Origin: an uncultured Prevotella sp.
GTDB lineage: Bacteria > Bacteroidota > Bacteroidia > Bacteroidales > Bacteroidaceae
DNA length: 39,802 nucleotides
NCBI GenBank assembly: GCA_900540885.1
Contig: UQHJ01000018.1
Location: forward strand, 1-39,802
Direction of reading: 5' to 3'
Below, one piece after another: positions 24,565 to 33,288 of the stretch (the stretch's first letter is position 1; each line of letters opens with the position of its first letter). A program made the position numbers and the translations under genes. The notes under the pieces are model-generated. The model was given only the letters and a program-made list of their open reading frames with translations, ran no database searches and was not told where the DNA came from.

Positions 24565-25815
24565 TTATTCAACTTCAACGACAAGGCCTTTTAAGTATTC
24601 GCCCTCTGGGTGATAGATGTTGATTGGGTGGTCAGCGGGTTGATGCAATTGGTGTAGAATGCGCACGTGTCTACCACTTTGGGCAGCAGCTGTAAATACG
24701 GCCAATCTAAATTGATCTTTGTTTACAGCCTGCGAACAACTAAATGTAAATATGATGCCGCCTGGTTTAATCTTTTTGAAAGCGATAGCGTTAAGACGCG
24801 TATAGCCTTTTAAAGCGCGTGGTAGAGCATCTTTGTGTTTTGCAAAAGCAGGGGGATCAAGTACGATGAGGTCATAGTTGCTACCTGCTTGTTCTAAAAA
24901 CTTAAATGCATCTTCAGCATAAGCTTGGTGTCGGTTATCACCAGGGAAGTTTAGCTCCGCGTTTGCTCGTGTGAGTTCAATAGCTTTTGCTGATGAGTCT
25001 ACAGAGTGTACAAGGTTCGCTCCGCCTCTCATAGCATATACGCTAAAGCCCCCCGTGTAGCAGAACATGTTTAGCACGTTGCGCCCTTTCGCATAAAATT
25101 CAAGGAGTGAGCGGTTCTCGCGTTGGTCAACAAAGAATCCCGTTTTTTGGCCTCGTAGCCAGTCTATGTGAAACTGAAGTCCGTTTTCAATAGCGATGTT
25201 GCCATTGTCATTACCGCGTAAGAAACCATTTTCTTGGTGTAAGTCTGCTTTAAAGGGTAGGGTAGTTTCTGATTTGTAGTAAACGTTTTCAATCAGTCCT
25301 TCCGAAGCAGCAATTAGTGCATCAGCAATTGTTTCTCTGCAAACGTGCATACCTACTGAATGGGCTTGCATTACGGCCGTTTTACCATATACATCAATAA
25401 CAAGTCCTGGTAGACGGTCACCTTCGCCATGTACAAGTCGGTATATATTGTTGTCTGCTCGATTAGTAAGTTTTAGTGCTGAACGAAGACGAAATGCTTC
25501 AGAGAGTCGTGTTTGCCAAAACTTTTGGTCAATGGCTTCTTCGTTAAAAGTAAGCATACGAACGGCAATGGAACCTATTTGATAGTGGCCGTATCCCATC
25601 AGTTCACCTTCATTTGAAACGATGCGTACGATATCTCCTTCGTTAAGTTTGCCATTTGCGCCAGCTATTGCGCCTGAGAATACCCAGGGGTGAAATCTTT
25701 TTAGGCTCTCGCTCTTACCTCGGCGCAAAAATATTGTTGTAATGCTGCTATCGTAGGGATTTATTTCAGTAGAAATATTGTCGATAGTGTTGCTATATTT
25801 ATGTTTATTCTTCAT
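24565..25815 (-). CDS. RlmI-type class I SAM-dependent rRNA methyltransferase
   Basis: A probable 23S rRNA cytosine-5 methyltransferase. From the ATG beginning MKNKHKYSNT it has 416 residues. An N-terminal PUA domain (about 28-105) contains RFHPWVFSGAIAG and GDIVRIVSNEGELMGYGHYQ. An EEHEE-like and a Rossmann methyltransferase domain follow, with FFVDQRENRSLL, VLNMFCYTGGFSVYAM (SAM binding) and the DPPAF motif near residue 319, then FTFSCSQAV with the likely catalytic Cys. The upstream in-frame codons overlap the exonuclease gene; the chosen ATG lies 7 bases past that gene's stop. The exact target base is not determined by sequence. Confidence 0.88.
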   Translation of the reverse strand: MKNKHKYSNTIDNISTEINPYDSSITTIFLRRGKSESLKRFHPWVFSGAIAGANGKLNEGDIVRIVSNEGELMGYGHYQIGSIAVRMLTFNEEAIDQKFWQTRLSEAFRLRSALKLTNRADNNIYRLVHGEGDRLPGLVIDVYGKTAVMQAHSVGMHVCRETIADALIAASEGLIENVYYKSETTLPFKADLHQENGFLRGNDNGNIAIENGLQFHIDWLRGQKTGFFVDQRENRSLLEFYAKGRNVLNMFCYTGGFSVYAMRGGANLVHSVDSSAKAIELTRANAELNFPGDNRHQAYAEDAFKFLEQAGSNYDLIVLDPPAFAKHKDALPRALKGYTRLNAIAFKKIKPGGIIFTFSCSQAVNKDQFRLAVFTAAAQSGRHVRILHQLHQPADHPINIYHPEGEYLKGLVVEVE

Positions 25816-25822
25816 TGCAATA

Positions 25823-26455
25823 TTATTGTTCAATTTGTGACTTTGCACCAACTAATTCATATTCGTTGCTACTATTGAGACTTTCTAATTCCTTGTAGAG
25901 TTGTATGCAAGTATACGCATCGGTTGCAGCATATACTTTTTGGGCATCCGTTAAGATGTCTGCCTCCCAGTTTGAAAGTTGAGCATTTTTTGATATACGT
26001 TTGTGAAATACGTTGGCGTAGAGCTTTTGGAGGCTCATGTCTTCAATGCCCATTTGCTTTACGTAGTTTTGTAGGTCGATGTATCCTGCAGGCTGAAAGT
26101 TAGCATCGCGTCGTTTAAGCATCAAGAAGTCATCTTTTAGTGAAAGTCCGACTTTTAACACTTTGGGGTCAGCTAATAAATTAGCCATACAGGGTAGAAA
26201 ACCAATTTCGTTCATTCTAAATAAGAAGCACAGTTGCTCATTTGCTACTTGTAGTAAAGCAACTTTATGGCTAACTCCTTTTTTAAATGTAGGCCTTGTC
26301 TCGGTGTCAATACCTAAAATGGGCGATTGGCGTAGTACTTCGACGGCTCTTTCCGCTTCACTTGCGCTTTGTATAACGTATATTTTCCCTTCAAATGCGT
26401 AGCGTGGAAGGTTGGGAATAAAAGCCTTGTCAGTTTTTATAAATAGTTGCCGCAC
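25823..26455 (-). CDS. 3'-5' exonuclease domain protein, RNase D-like
   Basis: A 210-residue DEDDy exonuclease. Exo I is DTE at 50-52 (ILGIDTETRPTFKKG), Exo II includes VGLSLKDDFLMLKRRD, and Exo III has the Tyr-type YAATDAYTCIQLY near 174-186. Only the nuclease domain is present; there is no HRDC domain as in full-length RNase D. It probably trims RNA or DNA 3' ends, but its substrate is unknown. It begins 21 bases after the DUF5063 gene and lies 7 bases before the methyltransferase, so all three are one operon. A role in RNA maturation would fit the methyltransferase neighbour. Confidence 0.9.
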   Translation of the reverse strand: MRQLFIKTDKAFIPNLPRYAFEGKIYVIQSASEAERAVEVLRQSPILGIDTETRPTFKKGVSHKVALLQVANEQLCFLFRMNEIGFLPCMANLLADPKVLKVGLSLKDDFLMLKRRDANFQPAGYIDLQNYVKQMGIEDMSLQKLYANVFHKRISKNAQLSNWEADILTDAQKVYAATDAYTCIQLYKELESLNSSNEYELVGAKSQIEQ

Positions 26456-26476
26456 GGTGTAGTTAAGTCAAAAAGA

Positions 26477-26989
26477 TTACAGAATATGAGTACTCACATC
26501 ATGAATGGCACGTAGTGCATTGAGTAGTTTTTGTCCCCATTGCATTTTAAACTCGTCAATAGTTTCGAAAAGTGCCACCTGCATAGACTCTTCATAGCCA
26601 TCGCGAAACGTTTCAACCAATTCACGTAGTTGTTGGTATATATCAGCCAAGTTTTCGCTCACTGTGCATAAAACAGGATGTTCAGAATATTTAAAATCTT
26701 CAACGAATACATCTAAAAAATCATCTTTGTCGCCCATAATGCGTGCCACTGAAGAGCGAATATATTCATAGTCGCTTTCAGTGAGTTTCTTCTCGTTCCA
26801 CCCAGCCACTTCTGGCACGTCATTAATTAGAGTCGCTTTTAGATAGAGCATGGGAAGCAAACCACGCATAATTTGCGTAAAGTTGTCTAAATCTGTACCT
26901 TCGCATTGCTCTAAATATTTACAAAACTCAGTGCTAACAGTTACGAAATCAAGTACTGTTTGTGAGTATAAATAATTATCTTCTTCCAT
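26477..26989 (-). CDS. DUF5063 family protein
   Basis: A 170-residue, mostly helical, acidic cytoplasmic protein of a family of unknown function. The start is set at the ATG beginning MEEDNYLYSQTVLDFVTVST, because the earlier in-frame start (27022) lies within the promoter. Recognisable parts are IMRGLLPMLYLKATLINDVP, EYIRSSVARIMGDKDDFLDV and ALRAIHDVSTHI. The -7 box ends only 9 bases before the ATG, so the message would have almost no leader. It heads the operon with the exonuclease and methyltransferase. Nothing visible indicates a catalytic site. Confidence 0.78.
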   Translation of the reverse strand: MEEDNYLYSQTVLDFVTVSTEFCKYLEQCEGTDLDNFTQIMRGLLPMLYLKATLINDVPEVAGWNEKKLTESDYEYIRSSVARIMGDKDDFLDVFVEDFKYSEHPVLCTVSENLADIYQQLRELVETFRDGYEESMQVALFETIDEFKMQWGQKLLNALRAIHDVSTHIL

Positions 26990-26997
26990 ATTGTGTG

Positions 26998-27028
26998 CAA
27001 AGTTAGTGCAAGGCGAGCGCAATGCAAA
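26998..27028 (-). promoter_or_regulatory. Promoter of the DUF5063 operon, inside repeat unit 1
   Basis: On the minus strand TTTG (27028-27025), a 19-base spacer and TAACTTTG (27005-26998) match the Bacteroidota -33/-7 pattern exactly. The start of transcription would fall near 26994, about five bases before the ATG. Confidence 0.72.
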
Positions 27029-27225
27029 ATGAAAGTCAAAAAACTTTCATTTTCATAGCCGAGCCGCTGCCTAACTTGGCGAAGCAGAGTAGTGCAAGGC
27101 GAGCGCAATGCAAAATGAAAGTCAAAAAACTTTCATTTTCATAGCCGAGCCGCTGCCTAACTTGGCGAAGCAGTGTTAGTGCAAGGCGAGTGCAATGCAA
27201 AATGAAAGTCAAAAAACTTTTATTT
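27005..27225. repeat. Tandem 86/87-bp intergenic repeat, two full units and a partial third
   Basis: Unit 1 is 27005-27090, unit 2 is 27091-27177 and partial unit 3 is 27178-27225. Units 1 and 2 are the same apart from the last few bases; unit 3 has one substitution early and diverges at its end. Each has an 11-bp perfect hairpin (in unit 1 AAAATGAAAGT 27026-27036 with ACTTTCATTTT 27043-27053) beside a TTTG box. The array lies between the divergent DUF5063 and ABC-F genes. It is a spacer-free tandem array, not a CRISPR, and resembles intergenic elements dispersed in related genomes. Confidence 0.9.
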
Positions 27226-27305
27226 AGGCTTGCGCTGAACACATTCTTCCCTCTTGTATTTAAAGATAAACGGTAGCAAAAGTCCTGTTGCGACAAAATA
27301 TTTTG

Positions 27306-27313
27306 TACTTTCG
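27306..27313 (+). promoter_or_regulatory. Promoter -7-like element for the ABC-F gene
   Basis: TACTTTCG fits TAnnTTTG at seven of eight positions and lies 22 bases before the ATG at 27336. A TTG at 27288-27290 is only 15 bases upstream, shorter than the usual spacing. Confidence 0.45.
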
Positions 27314-27335
27314 CGCAAAAGAATAAGATAGAAAT

Positions 27336-29249
27336 ATGACACCTTTATTAGACATACAACATTTAACAAAAAGATTTGGCGCGCTTGAATTGTTTAATGA
27401 TATCAGCTTTTCGGTAGCCGACGGACAGAAAGTAGGACTTATTGCACACAATGGCGCAGGTAAAAGCACATTGCTCAATATCCTTTCTGGAAAAGAAGAT
27501 TATGATGCGGGGAGTATTGTAACACGTCGTGATGCTCGCATAGCAATATTAGAGCAAAGTCCTATATTTGAACCTGGCACAACGGTTATTGATGCTTGTT
27601 TTCAGCGTGCAGGAAAGTTGTCATCGCTTATTAGTCAGTATGAACAGTGCTTGGTAACTCCCGAAAATCCCGGCTTAGAACAACTTATAGACGAAATGGA
27701 GCGTAATAACGCTTGGGACTTTGAACTTCGTGCAAAGCAAATACTTTCGCAACTTGATATTACCAACTTTAACCAGCCCGTTAATGAACTGTCAGGAGGA
27801 CAACTGAAACGTGTAGCATTGGCAAATGTACTAATGGCCGACCCCGATTTACTTATTTTAGACGAGCCAACCAATCATCTAGATTTAACCATGATTGAGT
27901 GGTTAGAGGGCTACTTGCAGCGTAGTACAAAAGCTTTGTTAATGGTAACACACGACCGTTATTTCTTGGACAATGTATGTCAAAGCATACTTGAGTTAGA
28001 TGATGAGATGCTTTATAGTTATGCGGGCAATTATGAGTATTATCTTGAAAAGCGTGAAAGTAGAATTGCTGCGCAAAATGCTAATATAGCACGAGCCAAT
28101 AACCTTTATCGCAAAGAGTTAGATTGGATGCGCAGAATGCCGTGTGCACGCGGTACAAAAGCGCGTTATCGCAAAGAAGCTTTTGTTGAATTAGAGCAAC
28201 GTGCAAAGCAACGTCGAGAAGAGCGTGCGGCAAGATTAGAAGTAAAGAGCGGTTATATTGGTAACAAAATATTTGAGGCGGAGTATGTGAGCAAGGCGTT
28301 TGATGTGCCTGCAGCAGACGGCAGTATAACAAAAAAAGTAATTCTGAAAGACTTCTATTATAACTTCTCGCGCTTCGAAAAGATGGGCATAGTTGGTGGC
28401 AATGGTACGGGAAAGAGTACCTTTATTAAGCTGCTTTTGGGTTTAGAACAACCTGATTCGGGTCGGTTCGTTGTGGGTGAAACGGTACGATTTGGTTATT
28501 TCTCACAAGAGGGAATGCAGTTTGATGAACAAGAGAAAGTGATAGATGCAGTGCGTAAGCATGCAGAATACATCGACTTAGGTGGAGGGCGGCATCTTAC
28601 TGCGATGCAATTCTTAACGCATTTCCTTTTCCCGCCTGCACGGCAGCAAGACTACATTTACAAACTGTCTGGTGGCGAGCGTCGTCGGTTGCAACTTTGT
28701 ACCGTGTTGATGAAGAACCCTAACTTCTTAGTGCTTGATGAGCCTACTAACGACCTTGATATTGCCACACTTCAAATCCTTGAGGAATACTTGCAAGACT
28801 TCAAAGGTTGTGTGATAGTCGTCAGCCACGACCGCTACTTTATGGATAAGGTAGTTGACCACTTGTTAGTATTTAAAGGAGAGGGTAGTATAAAGGACTT
28901 CCCTGGAAACTATTCCGAATACAGGGAATGGAAGCAACTGCGCGAAAGTGAAGAGCGAGAAGAAAAAGAAGCAAACAAGAAGCAACAGTCAAGTAATGGC
29001 ACTACCAAACAAAATACTTGGGGCGGTGAGAAAAAGCGGAAACTTTCGTTCAAAGAAAAGCAAGAAATGCAACAACTTGAACAAGATATAGAACGCTTGG
29101 AAACGGAGAAAAAGGAATTAGAAGAAGCACTTTGCTCAGGAACGCTGAATGCACAAGAGTTAACGGAGAAAAGCAAGCGGTTGCCCTCGCTTTGTGAAGA
29201 ACTCGACACAAAGTCGATGCGCTGGCTTGAACTAAGCGAAATTGAATAG
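27336..29249 (+). CDS. ABC-F family ATPase
   Basis: A cytoplasmic protein with two ABC ATPase domains and no membrane segments, typical of ABC-F proteins that act on the ribosome. Domain 1 has a P-loop AHNGAGKST (37-45; Ala in place of the first Gly), the signature LSGGQLKRVALANVL and Walker B LLILDEPTNHLDL. Domain 2 has GGNGTGKST (354-362), LSGGERRRLQLCTVL and FLVLDEPTNDLDIATL. A charged linker rich in Arg lies between them, and the C-terminus (about 540-637) is a coiled coil, as in Uup-like members. The 637 residues fit. It is followed 43 bases later by rarA. A translation or stress role is inferred from the family; antibiotic resistance is not indicated. Confidence 0.92.
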   Translation: MTPLLDIQHLTKRFGALELFNDISFSVADGQKVGLIAHNGAGKSTLLNILSGKEDYDAGSIVTRRDARIAILEQSPIFEPGTTVIDACFQRAGKLSSLISQYEQCLVTPENPGLEQLIDEMERNNAWDFELRAKQILSQLDITNFNQPVNELSGGQLKRVALANVLMADPDLLILDEPTNHLDLTMIEWLEGYLQRSTKALLMVTHDRYFLDNVCQSILELDDEMLYSYAGNYEYYLEKRESRIAAQNANIARANNLYRKELDWMRRMPCARGTKARYRKEAFVELEQRAKQRREERAARLEVKSGYIGNKIFEAEYVSKAFDVPAADGSITKKVILKDFYYNFSRFEKMGIVGGNGTGKSTFIKLLLGLEQPDSGRFVVGETVRFGYFSQEGMQFDEQEKVIDAVRKHAEYIDLGGGRHLTAMQFLTHFLFPPARQQDYIYKLSGGERRRLQLCTVLMKNPNFLVLDEPTNDLDIATLQILEEYLQDFKGCVIVVSHDRYFMDKVVDHLLVFKGEGSIKDFPGNYSEYREWKQLRESEEREEKEANKKQQSSNGTTKQNTWGGEKKRKLSFKEKQEMQQLEQDIERLETEKKELEEALCSGTLNAQELTEKSKRLPSLCEELDTKSMRWLELSEIE

Positions 29250-29292
29250 TTGCTTTAATATAACAATAATTTACACTGAAAATCAAGTAGAT

Positions 29293-30561
29293 ATGAAACC
29301 TTTAGCTGAACGATTGCGTCCAACAACGCTTGACGACTATATCGGTCAAAAGCATTTAGTAGGTCAAGGGGCTGTGTTGAGAAGAATGATTGATTCGGGT
29401 CATATCTCATCGTTTATTTTATGGGGGCCGCCGGGAGTTGGCAAAACGACCTTGGCCAAGATAATAGCCAACAAGTTAGATACGCCGTTCTATACGCTTT
29501 CTGCCGTTAACAGTGGTGTAAAAGAAGTGCGCGAAGTGATTGAGAAGGCAAGTACCAATCGCTTCTTCAGCCAACAAAGCCCTATCCTATTCATCGACGA
29601 AATTCACCGTTTCTCAAAGTCGCAGCAAGACTCCCTTCTTGCCGCAGTCGAAACGGGAGCCATTACCTTAATAGGTGCTACAACCGAAAATCCTTCGTTC
29701 GAAGTAATTCGTCCACTCTTGTCGCGTTGCCAAGTATATGTGTTGAAAAGTTTAGAGAAGGCAGACCTTGAGGAACTACTTCAGCGTGCCTTAACAAAAG
29801 ACTTAATACTTAAAGAAAGGCACATAGAAGTAAAAGAAGAGGAAGCATTGCTTAGATATAGTGGTGGCGATGCGCGCAAATTGCTTGGTATACTCGACCT
29901 CGTTACCTCTGCTACAACTGATGATCCTTTGATAATTGATAATGCCCTCATCACCGAACGCTTGCAGCAAAATCCGTTAGCTTATGATAAGGACGGTGAG
30001 ATGCATTACGACATCATATCAGCGTTTATTAAGAGCATTCGAGGTAGCGACCCTGATGCTGCGCTATATTGGTTGGCGCGAATGATAGAGGGAGGTGAAG
30101 ACCCTAAGTTTATAGCTCGTCGTTTGGTTATATCAGCAGCAGAGGATATTGGGTTAGCCAATCCCAATGCGTTATTATTAGCCAATGCGGCATTCGATGC
30201 TGTAGCCAAGATCGGGTGGCCTGAAGGGCGCATCCCTTTAGCCGAAGCCACCGTCTATTTAGCTACAAGCGCAAAGAGCAATTCCGCTTATATGGGCATT
30301 AACAATGCATTGCAACTTGTAAAACAAACGGGCAATTTACCAGTTCCGTTGCCTATTCGCAATGCGCCGACTCAGTTGATGGCCGAATTGGGTTATCATG
30401 ACGGCTACCTATATCCACACGATTATCCAGGCAACTTTACGCCGCAGCAATACATGCCCAATGAACTAAAAGACACCGTCTTATGGTCGCCTTGTAACAA
30501 TGCACACGAAAATGTAAGCCGCGATCGCATGAACGCTTATTGGACGAACAAGAAGCGTTGA
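29293..30561 (+). CDS. rarA: Replication-associated recombination protein RarA (MgsA)
   Basis: A AAA+ ATPase that acts at stalled replication forks and is related to the clamp-loader subunits. The start is the ATG beginning MKPLAERLRPTTLDDYIGQK; the frame upstream overlaps the ABC-F stop. It has 422 residues. Walker A is GPPGVGKT at 45-52, Walker B is ILFIDEIHRF, sensor 1 lies in LIGATTENPSFEV, and the C-terminal part has ALYWLARMIEGGEDPKFIAR, typical of the family tetramerisation region. It follows the ABC-F gene by 43 bases on the same strand. Confidence 0.95.
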   Translation: MKPLAERLRPTTLDDYIGQKHLVGQGAVLRRMIDSGHISSFILWGPPGVGKTTLAKIIANKLDTPFYTLSAVNSGVKEVREVIEKASTNRFFSQQSPILFIDEIHRFSKSQQDSLLAAVETGAITLIGATTENPSFEVIRPLLSRCQVYVLKSLEKADLEELLQRALTKDLILKERHIEVKEEEALLRYSGGDARKLLGILDLVTSATTDDPLIIDNALITERLQQNPLAYDKDGEMHYDIISAFIKSIRGSDPDAALYWLARMIEGGEDPKFIARRLVISAAEDIGLANPNALLLANAAFDAVAKIGWPEGRIPLAEATVYLATSAKSNSAYMGINNALQLVKQTGNLPVPLPIRNAPTQLMAELGYHDGYLYPHDYPGNFTPQQYMPNELKDTVLWSPCNNAHENVSRDRMNAYWTNKKR

Positions 30562-30607
30562 TTTAATTATTTTTACAAATAAGGACATTAACCTTATTAT
30601 AAATCAT

Positions 30608-30664
30608 TACCTTTGCATAGTCATAAAAGAGAAGAAAGTAGCCTAAAAGGGGGTGCTTTCTTCT
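30608..30664 (+). promoter_or_regulatory. Promoter -7 element and 5' hairpin of the lipoprotein gene
   Basis: TACCTTTG (30608-30615) is a perfect TAnnTTTG match, implying a start near 30619. The leader to the ATG at 30693 would be about 74 bases. It begins with a strong hairpin: AGAAGAAAG (30630-30638) pairs with CTTTCTTCT (30656-30664), and pairing continues inward with one mismatch. It has no T-run, so it looks like a stabilising or regulatory 5' structure rather than a terminator. No -33 box is seen. Confidence 0.5.
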
Positions 30665-30692
30665 TATACGTAACCCCTAAAAACATACTAAA

Positions 30693-31097
30693 ATGGAAGT
30701 GATAAAGAGACAAATGGCAACGTGGTTCGTTGCCATAGTTGGAATATTAGCTTTCACCAGTTGCGACGAAGATTGGTGGGACAACTGGGAACCTAACGTT
30801 AATTTGACAGGCCGTTGGGAAATTCGTGAGATTTCAGGGTGGAATTGTCCCTATAGAACAGGCGATACATGGACATTCTACAGTAACGGCAACTTTGATG
30901 GCGATGGTTATGGCTTGCAGCCTGAACGAGGGTATTGGCGTACGAGTGGTAGACGGAGTATAAGTATTTCGATGAATGGGTATAATACGGATATGAGTGT
31001 CTATATTAGAGATTACGATTACGACTATATGACCTTAGACGTAACCGATTATACCTATAATACCAATTATACGCTACGGCTTACGAAAAGGTATTGA
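30693..31097 (+). CDS. Small lipocalin-like lipoprotein
   Basis: A 134-residue predicted lipoprotein. The signal ends in the lipobox AFTSC with Cys24, followed by Asp-Glu-Asp, a sequence often linked in Bacteroidota to export to the cell surface. The mature part is rich in Tyr, Trp, Asp and Asn and has the pattern of the lipocalin-like families: NLTGRWEIREI, TWTFYSNGNFDGDGYG, GYWRTSGRRSISISMNGYN and a C-terminal YTLRLTKRY. An alternative start is the Met at residue 8. It has its own promoter-like site and precedes the CCA-adding gene by 32 bases. No ligand can be deduced. Confidence 0.75.
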   Translation: MEVIKRQMATWFVAIVGILAFTSCDEDWWDNWEPNVNLTGRWEIREISGWNCPYRTGDTWTFYSNGNFDGDGYGLQPERGYWRTSGRRSISISMNGYNTDMSVYIRDYDYDYMTLDVTDYTYNTNYTLRLTKRY

Positions 31098-31129
31098 TTA
31101 CCAAATAATGCTGAACGAAAGAAGAACGA

Positions 31130-32650
31130 ATGAAGATTCTGACACAAAACGAAATAAAACAAAAGATAAATTCGCCCCTTTTTGCCCAATTAACCGAAAC
31201 GGCTGATGCACTCAATATGGAGTGTTACTTGGTAGGAGGCTATGTGCGTGACCTTTTTCTTGAACGTCCTACGAACGACATTGACGTAGTGGTCGTTGGC
31301 AGTGGCATAAAAATGGCCGAAGCCTATGCACAAGCTTTGGGGCGTGGCGCTCACCTCGCAGTTTTTAAGAACTTTGGCACGGCGCAAGTAAAATGGAAAG
31401 GACAGGAAATAGAATTTGTGGGAGCACGAAAGGAAAGCTACTCGCACGACTCGCGCAAACCCATTGTTGAGGATGGTACACTTGAGGATGACCAAAACCG
31501 ACGCGACTTTACGATCAATGCAATGGCCGTTTGCTTAAATCAGCATCGCTTAGGAGAGTTAGTCGACCCTTTTGACGGTGTAAACGATTTAATTGACGGC
31601 ATTATTGCAACGCCACTTGACCCAGACATAACCTTTAGTGACGACCCTTTGCGCATGATGCGTTGCGTTCGTTTCGCTACGCAGCTCAACTTTCAAATAG
31701 AAGAGGAAACGTTTGAAGCCTTATCACGCAACCGCGAACGTATTAAGATAATCAGTGCGGAGCGCATTATCGTTGAGCTAAACAAGATTATGGCGTCGAA
31801 AACGCCCTCCATTGGGTTCGTAGAGTTACAACGTTGCGATTTGCTCCAACTCATCTTGCCCGAAGTGGCAAACCTTGATTGTGTAGAAACGCGCAATGGT
31901 AAGTCACATAAGAACAATTTCTACCATACGCTTGAAGTGTTAGACACCGTAGCATCACGAAGTGACAATCTTTACTTGCGTTGGGCAGCCCTATTACACG
32001 ATATAGGCAAACCACGCAGCAAGCGTTGGGAACCTGCTATCGGTTGGACGTTTCATAACCACAACTATTTGGGCAAGAAAATGGTCAAACCGTTGTTCCG
32101 TCGCATGAAGTTGCCCATGGATCATCGTATGGCATACGTTGAGAAGTTGGTCGACCTTCACATGCGCCCCATAGTTATTGCCGACGAAGAGGTGACCGAC
32201 AGCGCAGTTCGCCGTTTGCTCTTTGAGGCAGGTGACGACATCGATGATCTGATGGTGCTCTGTGAAGCCGACATTACGAGCAAGAACGAACAGCGTAAAA
32301 AGAACTTTCTACATAACTTTCAGATAGTTCGACAAAAGCTTGTCGATATTGAAGAGAAAGACCGCATTCGAAACTTTCAACCCCCTATTACGGGCGATGA
32401 CATTATGCAGTTATTCACGCTTCAGCCTTGTCGCGAAGTCGGAGCGTTAAAGAGTTCATTAAAGGACGCTATACTTGACGGCAAGATAACCAATCAACCT
32501 CTGCAAGCGTTAGCCTTTATCGTTGAAAAGGCTGCGCAGATGGGGCTAACTTTGAATGAAGCGGCTTACCAAATCATCTTGTCGCAAAAGGAAGTCGCGG
32601 AACAAGCCCTAAAATCTAACAACCCAGAAAATGAAGAGGGAACAAATTAA
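31130..32650 (+). CDS. CCA tRNA nucleotidyltransferase / poly(A) polymerase family with HD domain
   Basis: A class II nucleotidyltransferase that probably adds or repairs the CCA end of tRNA. The catalytic head has YLVGGYVRDLFLERPTNDID (33-52), with GG at 36-37, Arg40-Asp41 and the metal-binding Asp50 and Asp52. A further family motif is the RRDFTINAMA segment, which fixes the tRNA/ATP pocket. The central body includes FDDPLRMMRCVRFATQ-like text reading FSDDPLRMMRCVRFATQL. An HD domain follows, with LLHDIGKPRSKRW and His290-Asp291. The 506 residues fit bacterial fusions of this kind. Its stop overlaps the next start by 20 bases. Poly(A) polymerase activity is the main alternative. Confidence 0.9.
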   Translation: MKILTQNEIKQKINSPLFAQLTETADALNMECYLVGGYVRDLFLERPTNDIDVVVVGSGIKMAEAYAQALGRGAHLAVFKNFGTAQVKWKGQEIEFVGARKESYSHDSRKPIVEDGTLEDDQNRRDFTINAMAVCLNQHRLGELVDPFDGVNDLIDGIIATPLDPDITFSDDPLRMMRCVRFATQLNFQIEEETFEALSRNRERIKIISAERIIVELNKIMASKTPSIGFVELQRCDLLQLILPEVANLDCVETRNGKSHKNNFYHTLEVLDTVASRSDNLYLRWAALLHDIGKPRSKRWEPAIGWTFHNHNYLGKKMVKPLFRRMKLPMDHRMAYVEKLVDLHMRPIVIADEEVTDSAVRRLLFEAGDDIDDLMVLCEADITSKNEQRKKNFLHNFQIVRQKLVDIEEKDRIRNFQPPITGDDIMQLFTLQPCREVGALKSSLKDAILDGKITNQPLQALAFIVEKAAQMGLTLNEAAYQIILSQKEVAEQALKSNNPENEEGTN

Positions 32651-33272
32651 AGAAAATAAGCAACGCTTCATTGAACTGTGTCAACAGTACATTCAACGCG
32701 ACGGTGTAGATCGCGTGTTGGAGTATCTTGTTGAGAAGACTGACTTCTTTGAAGCTCCGAGTTCGAGCATGTTCCACCTCAATGAAGAGGGCGGACTTTG
32801 TCAACATAGTCTTAACGTGTTCGATACCGCGCGTAAAATTTATGAAAGCGTGGCGCAACCAGCCATTGAGAGTGGAAAGTCGCCTTTCACTGAAGAGGTT
32901 AGCTTAGAGAGCATTGCCATAGCAACGTTGTTCCACGACCTTTGTAAGGTAAAGTTCTACCATAAGAAAGAAAAGTGGAAAAAAGATAAGGCAGGGAAAT
33001 GGATGAGTTATCCCGGCTATGAAGTGAAAGATGACTTTCCTTTTGGTCATGGCGAAAAGTCGTGCTTGATGTTGAACTGGTACATGCGTCTTACCACAGA
33101 CGAAATGTTAGCCATTCGTTGGCACATGGGCATGTTTGATGTGGGCGAGAATGGGTCAGCGCAACGCATGGCCTTTTATAATGCTACCGACAAGTCGCCC
33201 TTAGTAAGCATAGTGCATGCTGCCGACTTCCTGTCATCGAAACTCATGGAGAAAACGACCACTTTTGAGTAA
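32631..33272 (+). CDS. HD-domain protein, probable phosphohydrolase
   Basis: A 213-residue protein with a metal-binding HD pattern: GGLCQHSLNVFDT with His59, LFHDLCKVKFYHKK with His102-Asp103, and RWHMGMFD with a later His. These suit a metal-dependent phosphohydrolase acting on a nucleotide or nucleic acid. The region FGHGEKSCLMLNWYMRLT is also conserved in such proteins. It overlaps the CCA-adding gene by 20 bases and is probably co-translated; that neighbour also has an HD domain. The substrate is unknown, and the gene may or may not relate to tRNA metabolism. Confidence 0.8.
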   Translation: MKREQIKENKQRFIELCQQYIQRDGVDRVLEYLVEKTDFFEAPSSSMFHLNEEGGLCQHSLNVFDTARKIYESVAQPAIESGKSPFTEEVSLESIAIATLFHDLCKVKFYHKKEKWKKDKAGKWMSYPGYEVKDDFPFGHGEKSCLMLNWYMRLTTDEMLAIRWHMGMFDVGENGSAQRMAFYNATDKSPLVSIVHAADFLSSKLMEKTTTFE

Positions 33273-33288
33273 GCAAACCTACATTATA

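Noticed and set aside
27005..27225. Possible CRISPR array or small gene in the 86-bp repeats
   Set aside because: There are no unique spacers between units. The minus-strand open frame over this stretch only repeats the same residues and overlaps promoter boxes.
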